From the NCBI GenBank assembly GCA_025457965.1, contig JALOTJ010000020.1:1-35852 (forward strand): 35,852 bases of DNA, written 5' to 3'. This DNA is from Spirochaetota bacterium (lineage in GTDB: Bacteria; Spirochaetota; UBA4802; UBA5368). The notes under the pieces are model-generated. The model was not told the DNA's origin. It worked only from the letters and a program-made list of their open reading frames with translations, and searched no databases. Within the stretch, counting starts at the first letter, position 1, and each line of letters starts with the position of its first letter. A program made the translations under genes and the position numbers. This document shows positions 16,049 through 23,342 of this stretch, piece after piece.

Positions 16049-17950
16049 TCAGTCGCGCCCGAAATACGCCTTCATCTCGTAGACTCCCGCACCCAGGTTG
16101 CGCTCGGTGTCGAGACCGCATTTGTCGAGCAGATGCAGTACCGGTTTATTTTCGATGAGTGCCTCCGCTGAAATGTATGAAAGGCCCTCCCTGCGGGCTA
16201 GAAGGCTCAAGTAAGCGATTATTTCCGTTCCAATCCCGCGGTTCATGTATCCGTCCAGCACGGCCAGTGAAACCCCCGCGCCATGGTCGTCGTCATTAAC
16301 CGAATACTTCCCGACCCCCAGCACGATCTCTTTCCCCTCACGCCTGACGACCCCGAGGATGATTACATCGCTGATATGATCGACTTCGACCAGCTCACCG
16401 AGATCGTCAGCCGTCTTTCCGCTTTTCACAAAACGCCCCCGTATACTCTGGTCAGAGAGCTTCGAGAAGAAGTCGCGGAGAATCATGATATCGTCCGGCC
16501 TGACCGGCCTCAGGAGCAGGCGGTCGCCCCCCCTCGTCGTACGCCGGGTCTCGAGATGTGCGGGATACCATCCTTTCATGCCGGGAATCCCGGTAGCCTG
16601 GGCCTCTATAACTCCAAGCTTCTTCCCCTCTTCAATCAGCCACGGCCGGAAGTCGGGATGTGCGATCGCGATGATGGACAGCGCCCGCTCCCGGAGGTTC
16701 TTGCCGTTAATATAGGCAATACCGTACTCGGTAACGATATAATGTATATCACCGCGGTTGAGTGTGATCCCGGCCCCGGCGTCAACTGCCGGCACTATGC
16801 GGGAGACCGTTCCGTTCTTCGCGGTCGATTTAAGCATGAGGATGCTTCTGCCGCCCTGCGCGAGCATCGCCCCCCGCATAAAGTCCGCCTGGCCGCCGAT
16901 CCCGCTGTAATTATACTGTCCGAGGGATTCAGCGCTGGCCTGGCCGGAGAGGTCGAGTTGGAGGACGGAATTGATCGCCGTGATATTTTTCAGGCCGGCG
17001 ATGATCAGGGGATTATTGGTATACTCCACGGTATGAAAGGATATGCTGGGATTATCGTGAAGAAAATCGTAGGTGGATTTCTTTCCCATGCAGAACGTCG
17101 CCACGGTCTTCCCGCGGTCGATCGTCTTCCTGGCATTATTTATCGCACCGCTTTTTATCAGTTCCACCAGCCCGTCGGAGAGAAGCTCCGTGTGGATTCC
17201 CAGGTTCTTCTTTTTATGGAGGTTCGCCATGATGGCGTTGGGAAGACTGCCGTAGCCGACCTGGATCGTATCACCGTCCCTGACGATGCGCGCGACAAAA
17301 CGCCCAATCCGGCCGGAAACCTCGTCCGGCTCCCCCGATTCATACTCGAGGAGGGGTTCGTCGTGATGAAAGATGAAATCGACCTCATCCACGCTGATGA
17401 AGGTGTCCCCGTGCACCCGTGGCATGAATGAATTCACCTGCGCGATAACGATCGACGCGTTCTCGACGGCGGCCTTGACGATATCGATGCTTACACCAAG
17501 ACTCAGCATGCCGCTGGGGTCCGGGAGCGAGGTCTGAATCAGCGCAACGTCGATTTCGATGATCCGCTGGCGAAAGAGTTTCGGCACTCCCGAGAAAAAA
17601 ACCGGCGTGTAGTCGGCCTCGCCCCGATTGACCGCCTCTCTGATGCTGTGACCTATAAAAAACGAATTATACCGGAAGTTCTGCTTCAGCCTCTCGTCGA
17701 TATAGGGTGAAACACCGAGCGTATACGCGCGAATGATTTCGTCCTCGGGAAGAAACCCCGGATTCGCCCCGGCGTATTCAACCAGCGATCGGATCAGGAA
17801 ACCGGGGACCGCGCATGCGGTCGAAATGAATATCCTCCCGCCGCGCCGGATATGGGAAAAAGCCTTTTCGAGTGTTGTGAATTTTTCGGGATGCCCGGCA
17901 CGAAGCGCTTCCACCATCGTGCGGCCTTCGTTTTGCATTTCATCTGCCAT
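16049..17950 (-). CDS. Acetyl-CoA hydrolase/transferase fused to a GNAT domain
   Basis: A 633-aa cytoplasmic fusion. Residues about 15-460 are an acetyl-CoA hydrolase/CoA-transferase of the Cat1/4-hydroxybutyrate CoA-transferase type. Glu255 in GIHTELLSDGLVEL is the expected glutamyl-CoA residue; YSGIGGQADFMRGA and EYGIAYINGKNLRERA are the other landmark segments. Residues about 475-633 form a GNAT acetyltransferase, with the acetyl-CoA loop MNRGIGTEI. Such fusions exist in several bacterial phyla. The enzyme could move CoA between acetate and another acid during fermentation or acid use, while the GNAT part may acetylate the enzyme or a partner using the same acetyl-CoA. The fusion is continuous. 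The ATG is preceded by GGGGTG. Confidence 0.9.
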   Translation of the reverse strand: MADEMQNEGRTMVEALRAGHPEKFTTLEKAFSHIRRGGRIFISTACAVPGFLIRSLVEYAGANPGFLPEDEIIRAYTLGVSPYIDERLKQNFRYNSFFIGHSIREAVNRGEADYTPVFFSGVPKLFRQRIIEIDVALIQTSLPDPSGMLSLGVSIDIVKAAVENASIVIAQVNSFMPRVHGDTFISVDEVDFIFHHDEPLLEYESGEPDEVSGRIGRFVARIVRDGDTIQVGYGSLPNAIMANLHKKKNLGIHTELLSDGLVELIKSGAINNARKTIDRGKTVATFCMGKKSTYDFLHDNPSISFHTVEYTNNPLIIAGLKNITAINSVLQLDLSGQASAESLGQYNYSGIGGQADFMRGAMLAQGGRSILMLKSTAKNGTVSRIVPAVDAGAGITLNRGDIHYIVTEYGIAYINGKNLRERALSIIAIAHPDFRPWLIEEGKKLGVIEAQATGIPGMKGWYPAHLETRRTTRGGDRLLLRPVRPDDIMILRDFFSKLSDQSIRGRFVKSGKTADDLGELVEVDHISDVIILGVVRREGKEIVLGVGKYSVNDDDHGAGVSLAVLDGYMNRGIGTEIIAYLSLLARREGLSYISAEALIENKPVLHLLDKCGLDTERNLGAGVYEMKAYFGRD

Positions 17951-18049
17951 CCATCACCCCGGGTCTGTAAATTATTACGAATATACCGCTCTTCCCGCAG
18001 GTATTTTTGTTCGGCAACGGGCTTTAGTCAAATACTTATTGATCGTGGC

Positions 18050-18781
18050 CTATTCGGCGAACACCCGCTCTGCGACACGAGCGGCGAAGTCCCGGCGCTC
18101 CTCGTCTTTGATCATTGCCGAATACGGAAGCATGAACACCGCCCCTTTACGGTTGCCCCGGAAAATAACCACCGAAAGCTCCTGTACGTTCTTTCGCCTG
18201 CAGTGCCCCGTTTTGGCGAACCGGCACTGTGAAACTACCAGGCGGCACTCAAATCCGCCGGGCGATTTAACCAAAGCGGCTCTTGCCTTGAGTGAGGCGG
18301 CCAATTCGTCGAAAAATTTCTTCCCGGCTCCATCGAGATGGTCGTCCGATTGCATCGGGTCGAAGGCCACTGTAATGCGGGCACCTCCATGCGCGATGAC
18401 CGTCTCCACCGGGGCGATATCATCTCCATAGGGGGTCTTTCCATCGAGTGAGATCGTTCGCTCGCTTCCGTCGGCCCTTCGATAATTCCTGGTGCCGTCG
18501 AAATCGATGATCAGGCTTCTCCCATCCGGGACAGCGATTTCCCTTTTGCCGTTCCTGTACCGTATGATGACCGTTCCGTCTTTCAATACCGCCTTTTCAT
18601 GTTCCGGATATTTGAATATTTTCGTCCCGTCCGGTTTCGCAAACTCTTCGTACCCCGGCTCTTTCTTCAGCAGTTCGGCGCCGAAGTAATCGAAATTGGT
18701 GACGGTCTGTGCGCCGGCAGGCAATCGGCATGAAAGGATGACGGCAATGACTGAAATCGCCGAAAAATTAATGAATTTCAA
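18050..18781 (-). CDS. Exported protein with tandem short beta repeats, unknown function
   Basis: A 243-aa protein started at a TTG preceded by GGAGGG at good spacing; this yields a signal peptide (INFSAISVIAVILSCRLPAGAQ). The open frame continues to 19309, but that stretch is the antisense of the YkgJ gene. After the signal, residues about 40-115 show repeats of the form DGTxxxxY: DGTKIFKYP, DGTVIIRYRNGK, DGRSLIIDFDGTRNY, DGSERTISLDGKTP. This resembles the TCP10/T-complex-type repeats, which build a single-layer beta sheet. The C-terminal domain (120-243) has one FDPMQSDDHLDG segment and paired cysteines and is unknown to me. Likely periplasmic or surface located. It starts 21 nt from the divergent ykgJ start. 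Confidence 0.75.
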   Translation of the reverse strand: MKFINFSAISVIAVILSCRLPAGAQTVTNFDYFGAELLKKEPGYEEFAKPDGTKIFKYPEHEKAVLKDGTVIIRYRNGKREIAVPDGRSLIIDFDGTRNYRRADGSERTISLDGKTPYGDDIAPVETVIAHGGARITVAFDPMQSDDHLDGAGKKFFDELAASLKARAALVKSPGGFECRLVVSQCRFAKTGHCRRKNVQELSVVIFRGNRKGAVFMLPYSAMIKDEERRDFAARVAERVFAE

Positions 18782-18802
18782 CGGATCCCTCCAAAGGAAA
18801 AA

Positions 18803-19387
18803 TTGACAAAGCAGGGTGACAGGATAGACTTGAGCCCTATGCTCTCGCTCACCCATTATAATGCCCTGGTCCGCCGTGTCGACGCGTTTTGCGCCGATGT
18901 GCTGCGGGAATACGGAAGCTCGATAGCCTGTGCCCCGGGCTGCGACTCCTGCTGCATACTTGAAACCGTTAATGCGGTCGAAGCCGGCGTCCTTCTCGGG
19001 TATGCGGTATTGCTCGAGCCGGCACGGCGAAACGCAATCATGCTCCGGGCGGCCGAACCGGCATGCGACGGGAAGCCCTGCGTCCTCCTCCAAAACGGGC
19101 TCTGCGCGGTCTACGAGGCCCGGCCGCTTATCTGCCGCACCCACGGGCTGCCGGTCTACCTGGATGGCGCCGTCGACTTCTGCCCTAAAAACTTTACCGG
19201 AATCCGCCGCATCGAATCGCCGTTTATCCTTGGGCTTGAAAACCTCAATACAATGCTCGGCGCCATCAATCTCGAATTCCAGCGCGAACATCCCGCTCCT
19301 TTTTTCCAAAAGGAGCGGTTCGACCTTCGCGAATTATTTAAGCGCCCGATGGCCAATGTCCCTGCGGAAGAAGGCCCCCTCAAATGA
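18803..19387 (+). CDS. YkgJ family cysteine-cluster protein
   Basis: A 194-aa protein with the YkgJ zinc/iron-chelating pattern. The first cluster is CAPGCDSCC (CxxxCxxCC) near residues 43-51. The second reads GLCAVYEARPLICRTHG, with a further cysteine in DFCPKNF. These cysteines probably hold a metal or Fe-S cluster; biochemical function of the family is unknown. The frame starts at a TTG at 18803 with AAGGA a few nt upstream; a TTG at 18830 and the ATG at 18839 are alternatives, all giving an intact cysteine region. Its 3' end overlaps the convergent purD gene by 54 nt. The divergent exported-repeat gene begins only 21 nt away, so at least one promoter must lie inside a neighbour. Confidence 0.85.
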   Translation: MTKQGDRIDLSPMLSLTHYNALVRRVDAFCADVLREYGSSIACAPGCDSCCILETVNAVEAGVLLGYAVLLEPARRNAIMLRAAEPACDGKPCVLLQNGLCAVYEARPLICRTHGLPVYLDGAVDFCPKNFTGIRRIESPFILGLENLNTMLGAINLEFQREHPAPFFQKERFDLRELFKRPMANVPAEEGPLK

Positions 19388-20578
19388 GATCCCCCCGACC
19401 GCATTATACGCCCTTTCCCGCGCCTCGGCGAGGTCCTTCCCGGTCGCCGTTATATTGAGCACCCTCCCTCCCGCGGTATAGCAGGAGCCGTCCCGTCTTT
19501 CCGTACCTGCGTGAAACACGAGCGCGCCCTCCGGCACCGCCTCGAGTCCCTTTATCGGTTTTCCCTTTTCGTATTCTCCCGGATATCCCCCCGATGCCAT
19601 AACAACGGTGATCGCGCTCTTCCTCGAGAACCGTATGGTGCACTTCGCAAGCGTGCCGTCCACCGCCGCGTTAAAGAGATCCCCCAGCCTGTTCTCAAGC
19701 AGCGGCAGAATCACCTGCGTTTCGGGATCACCAAAGCGGGCATTGAACTCGAGCACCCGGAGGTCGTCCCCCTTCACGATGACACCGGCGTACAGGATCC
19801 CCCTGAACGGGATGCCCTCTTTCTTCATTCCCTCGATCGTAGGCACAAGGACCTCGCGGCGGACCCGCTCCAGGACTTCGGCCGTCATCACCGGCGCCGG
19901 CGCGTAGGCGCCCATTCCGCCCGTATTGGGCCCCCGGTCCCCGTCGAAAATGCGCTTGTGATCCTGGGCCGCAACCAGCGGAAGCACCGTATCGCCATCG
20001 CAGATCCCCAGCACCGAGGCCTCCTCGCCTTCGAGGTACTCCTCGACAAAGACCCTCCTGCCGTCCCTGACCATTGAATCGACGAAAGCGCGGGCGTCCT
20101 CCCTGCTTTCAGGGATCCCGACCCCCTTCCCCGCGGCAAGACCGTCGAGCTTGATCACCATTGGAAACACTTTCGCCGAGTCGATATGGCGAAGCAGTCC
20201 GTCGCGCGAATCGAACTCTCGGTAGTCTCCCGTCGGGACTCCGTACGCGCGCATGATTTTCTTCGCGAACAGCTTGCTTCCCTCGAGCATTGCGGCACGC
20301 TTCGAAGGCCCGAAGGTCCTTATTCCCCGCTCCATGAGATAATCCGTAATCCCGGCCGACAGCGGGACCTCGGGGCCGACCACCACCATATCTATTTTTT
20401 TTTCGGAGCAGAATTTCGCCATTCCCTCGAAATCGTCGATCTTTAAATTCACCCGAAACTCGTCGGCTATCCCGCCGTTTCCCGGCAGCACGTACACCTC
20501 TTCGGCGCTGCCGTCAGAGAGGAGCCGCCATGAGATCGCGTGCTCCCTGCCCCCGGAACCAATGATGCAATAACGCAT
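19334..20578 (-). CDS. purD: Phosphoribosylamine-glycine ligase
   Basis: GAR synthetase, a cytoplasmic ATP-grasp enzyme of 414 aa that joins phosphoribosylamine and glycine with ATP in step two of purine synthesis. It starts MRYCIIGSGGREHAISWRL, with the glycine-rich N-terminal loop. Other landmarks are GPEVPLSAGITD, MVIKLDGLAAGKGVGI (ATP-grasp lysines), VEEYLEGEEASVL, AQDHKRIFDGDRGPNTGGMGAYAP-type segment (the family hallmark) and LEFNARFGDPETQ. Length and motifs indicate an intact enzyme. No other pur gene is adjacent. The 3' end overlaps ykgJ (convergent) by 54 nt. Upstream, 176 nt separate it from the end of the VWA-FHA gene, enough for its own promoter, though I find no convincing one. 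Confidence 0.97.
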   Translation of the reverse strand: MRYCIIGSGGREHAISWRLLSDGSAEEVYVLPGNGGIADEFRVNLKIDDFEGMAKFCSEKKIDMVVVGPEVPLSAGITDYLMERGIRTFGPSKRAAMLEGSKLFAKKIMRAYGVPTGDYREFDSRDGLLRHIDSAKVFPMVIKLDGLAAGKGVGIPESREDARAFVDSMVRDGRRVFVEEYLEGEEASVLGICDGDTVLPLVAAQDHKRIFDGDRGPNTGGMGAYAPAPVMTAEVLERVRREVLVPTIEGMKKEGIPFRGILYAGVIVKGDDLRVLEFNARFGDPETQVILPLLENRLGDLFNAAVDGTLAKCTIRFSRKSAITVVMASGGYPGEYEKGKPIKGLEAVPEGALVFHAGTERRDGSCYTAGGRVLNITATGKDLAEARERAYNAVGGISFEGAFFRRDIGHRALK

Positions 20579-20754
20579 GGCTATCCCCCGCGTGTCTTTT
20601 TCTCGTTGTGTAATCAGCCGCCCGACCCGCCGCGGCGCGATGCCCTGATCCGGAAGAGCCAGACAGCTGATGAATTGTATGAGAGTGAATTACCCAATTA
20701 TTGGCAAGTAAAAATGCGTGTTCCCGAAACGCCCGCGCAATCGGAGGACTGCAG

Positions 20755-22251
20755 TCAGGAAAGCTTCGATCCGCGGAAGATGAAAAGAGTGCGCCCCATA
20801 CGTAGTTCGTCCCAGTCATAGAGGGGTCGGGGCCTTAGGAGCTTCTTGCCGTTGAGATACGTACCGTTGTCCGAGGCAAGGTCGAAGAGATAATACGCGC
20901 CCTTCATTTCCCTGATTCGGGCGTGCCTGAGCGACACGGCATCGTCCCGTATGACGATCGCGTTTTCGTCGTCCCGCCCGATCGTAATCTCTTCCCAGTA
21001 CATCGGGAATTTCTTACCCACCTCGGGACCGTCCTTTTGTACCAGCCACGCTTTTGCGTACACATATTCCGGATCCTGAGAAGTGACCAGACGGTCCCTG
21101 TGGCGCTTCGCCTCCTCGTCGCGCTTCAGGGCAGCTTCAAACTCATCCGCCGAATAGGGAGAGCGCGTACCCGGAGTGAAACCGGACGGCTCCAGTGCCG
21201 CCCGTCGTATCGCGAGAGTGCCCCGGCGCAGAAGAACGAAGATACCGCCGACTAAAAGAACGATGATCAAAAGGATGAGCGCCACCAGGAGAGCCTGCGG
21301 CACTGTTGGAAGCTCCAGGCCGACGACGTCGCGCCGGTAGGTGACCTCCCGGACATCCCGGTCCCTGAGCGAACCATGGCGCAGGCGCACCTCCACCGAG
21401 CGCGCCATTCCATCGGCCGCCGCCATCGAGCGGAATCGAACATCGTAACGGTTTGATCCGCCGGCCTTCAGCGCGGCATACAGCGAGCGAATCTCCCTGT
21501 CAGCGCAGCAGCGGATGAAGCTTCCGCCGGAGAGCCGTGCGATCCGTTCGAGCCGTCGCGACGCCTTGCCCGGGTGAACGGCGACGACGTGCACCGCGAC
21601 TGATGTTTCCTTCGCCAGGGCCACGACGTCACCGCTTTCCAGGCTGCTCCCCTCGTCCCTGCCGTCGGAAAAAACGATTACGGCCTTCACGCCGTCAGTC
21701 TCCCTGCCGAGCAGCTCTACCGAATCGTAGAGCGCCGTATACAGGCTGGTACGCGAACCATGCCGGCGCGTATTGCCGACGCACCGGTCCAGACTTTCGC
21801 GTGCGGTGGTGAGGGGACAGACGGTCTTCACCTCGTCGTTGAACCGCACAACGGCGAAGCTGTCCGCGGGCGATGACGAAGCGATGAGTCCCCGTGCAGC
21901 CTTTTTAATCCGCTCGAAGTCTTTCGGGCTGATGCTCCTGCTCGAGTCGATGGCGAGAACGAAACGGGCCGCCGCGGCGACTTCAGCGGAAGGCTTCAGG
22001 CTTACGTAGTTTACGCGGAAACCGTCCTCATAGACCTGAATGTTTTCATCGCCGAGGTCGATGGGCGCGCCCCGCCCTCCGTTGGGTACGGCGACGCGAA
22101 GCAGAACCGTCGGGAACTCGGATTCGCCGTCCGCCGAGAGGATCTCTATATGGGGGCCGGCCAGCGCGGGCGCGACCATGCATGCCGCGAGAAGTAACAG
22201 CGCCGCCATGCGGAGTACCGGTTTCGCCCTGTGGTCGAGTGGTGAAATCAT
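20755..22251 (-). CDS. VWA domain and FHA domain membrane protein
   Basis: A 498-aa protein. Residues about 12-31 are a signal peptide. Residues about 95-290 form a von Willebrand A domain with a full MIDAS: AIDSSRS (DxSxS, Asp102), a Thr near 169 in GSRTSLYTAL, and Asp196 in VIVFSDGRDEG. A single membrane helix lies at about 316-338 (ALLVALILLIIVLLVGGIFVLL), followed by basic residues, so the VWA is periplasmic. The cytoplasmic tail ends in an FHA domain (about 410-498) with IGRDDENAIVI, SLRHARI and DNGTYLNGKKL, the phosphothreonine-binding pattern. The architecture could pass signals across the membrane; a Ser/Thr kinase partner would be expected, but none is in the window. The ribosome-binding site is not clear. 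Confidence 0.9.
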   Translation of the reverse strand: MISPLDHRAKPVLRMAALLLLAACMVAPALAGPHIEILSADGESEFPTVLLRVAVPNGGRGAPIDLGDENIQVYEDGFRVNYVSLKPSAEVAAAARFVLAIDSSRSISPKDFERIKKAARGLIASSSPADSFAVVRFNDEVKTVCPLTTARESLDRCVGNTRRHGSRTSLYTALYDSVELLGRETDGVKAVIVFSDGRDEGSSLESGDVVALAKETSVAVHVVAVHPGKASRRLERIARLSGGSFIRCCADREIRSLYAALKAGGSNRYDVRFRSMAAADGMARSVEVRLRHGSLRDRDVREVTYRRDVVGLELPTVPQALLVALILLIIVLLVGGIFVLLRRGTLAIRRAALEPSGFTPGTRSPYSADEFEAALKRDEEAKRHRDRLVTSQDPEYVYAKAWLVQKDGPEVGKKFPMYWEEITIGRDDENAIVIRDDAVSLRHARIREMKGAYYLFDLASDNGTYLNGKKLLRPRPLYDWDELRMGRTLFIFRGSKLS

Positions 22252-22371
22252 GTCATGATTCGATGGTATGCATGATACCGTTTTCTGTATATACTATCGG
22301 TTTCTGCGTATAATCTGTGCAGGCTTTTTCCATACGGGGCAACGGGCATTTTAATGAGCCGACCACCGTCG

Positions 22372-22866
22372 TCAGCAATTCGGCGTACCGCAATCGCCTG
22401 CCCTGCCCCGCAAAAGCTCAACGGCATGCGGGACCGCCTTTTCGATCACCTCGAGGTTTTCGCGCACGGCCTTCGGGCTTCCCGGCAGGTTGACGATCAT
22501 GCTCGCCCCCCGTATACCGGCAACCGCCCTTGAGAGCATGGCATGGGGGGTTATGGCAAGCGAACGATGCCGCATCGCCTCGGCGAATCCGGGGGCCGCC
22601 CGGTCGATGACCGCGAGCGTCGCCTCGGGGGTTACGTCGCGCGGCGCGAAACCGGTTCCACCGGTTGTGAGGATCAAGTCGATGCCCCTCGAGGCATAGG
22701 CGATCAGTTCGGCCTGTATGCGCTCCCTCTCGTCCGGAACGATCGATTCAGCCTCCACCGAGTGCCCCATGCGCTCCGCCCAGCGCCGTATCTCGGGCCC
22801 CGAGAGGTCCTCGCGCTCCCCCCTCGACGACCGGTCGCTGACGGTGATTATTCCGACCCGGATCAT
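22372..22866 (-). CDS. MogA/MoaB family molybdenum cofactor biosynthesis protein
   Basis: A 164-aa protein of the MoaB/Mog fold, which adenylylates molybdopterin before metal insertion. It starts MIRVGIITVSDRSSRGEREDLSG, and TTGGTGFAPRDVTPEATLAVIDR carries the GGTG and DVTPEA signature. AGIRGASMIVNLPGSPKAVRENL is the conserved C-terminal segment. The ATG at 22866 follows a strong GAGGAGG ribosome-binding site that overlaps the end of hypA; an ORF start 18 nt upstream is less likely. It is transcribed with hypA. No moaA, moeA or molybdoenzyme gene is in the window, so MogA versus MoaB cannot be settled here. Confidence 0.92.
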   Translation of the reverse strand: MIRVGIITVSDRSSRGEREDLSGPEIRRWAERMGHSVEAESIVPDERERIQAELIAYASRGIDLILTTGGTGFAPRDVTPEATLAVIDRAAPGFAEAMRHRSLAITPHAMLSRAVAGIRGASMIVNLPGSPKAVRENLEVIEKAVPHAVELLRGRAGDCGTPNC

Positions 22867-22876
22867 AACCGCCTCC

Positions 22877-23224
22877 TCATTCAACCTCGATACTGATGAT
22901 CCTGAATTCGCGGCCGCTTAAAATCTCGATATCGGCCGATTCGCACGCCGGACAGGAAAAGCGCCAGTCCTCCTTCGTGAACCTGAACTCCGTCCCGCAC
23001 GCTTTACAGCGGAGCACGGCGGGCACCCGTTCCACCGAAAGCGCGGCCTTTTCCGCGATGGTGTCCTTGCTGACAAAATCGAAATAGGTCTGCATCCATT
23101 CCGGAAGAAGGTCGGAAATCTCACCCACCTGCAGGTTGATCCGAGCGACCCGTTTGGCCCCGTTTTTCCCCGCAAAGTCCAGGACGATGTCCAGAATGTT
23201 TCCCATTATCGAAAGCTCATGCAT
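22877..23224 (-). CDS. hypA: Hydrogenase nickel-insertion accessory protein HypA
   Basis: A 115-aa nickel chaperone that helps load Ni into NiFe hydrogenase (or urease). The N-terminal MHELSIMGN gives His2-Glu3, the nickel site. The zinc site is formed by two CxxC motifs: CKACG and CPACE, 18 residues between. INLQVGEISDLLPEWMQTYF is the typical central segment. Length is normal. It is followed 10 nt later by the mogA/moaB gene, whose ribosome-binding site overlaps its stop region. No hypB, hypC-F or hydrogenase genes are in this window, so the hydrogenase locus must be elsewhere, or the gene serves another nickel enzyme. Confidence 0.95.
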   Translation of the reverse strand: MHELSIMGNILDIVLDFAGKNGAKRVARINLQVGEISDLLPEWMQTYFDFVSKDTIAEKAALSVERVPAVLRCKACGTEFRFTKEDWRFSCPACESADIEILSGREFRIISIEVE

Positions 23225-23342
23225 TATCGGCGTCCCCGCCCGCGATGTTTTACTAAATCTTTTTACCGCAAAGGCACGATATAGATGCTGAGACCGGTGC
23301 GTTTATATCAAGACAAATTCCCGGCGGCAGGCCACTATACCG

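Noticed and set aside
16283-17431. Long plus-strand open frame of 382 codons
   Set aside because: It is antisense to the CoA-transferase/GNAT gene, whose motifs are unmistakable.
18782-19309. N-terminal extension of the exported repeat protein
   Set aside because: It is antisense to the ykgJ gene, and the TTG at 18781 has a strong ribosome-binding site and signal peptide.
22265-22283. Small hairpin between the VWA-FHA and mogA/moaB genes
   Set aside because: The stem is short with a wobble pair and has no T-run in the direction of transcription, so it is not a convincing terminator.
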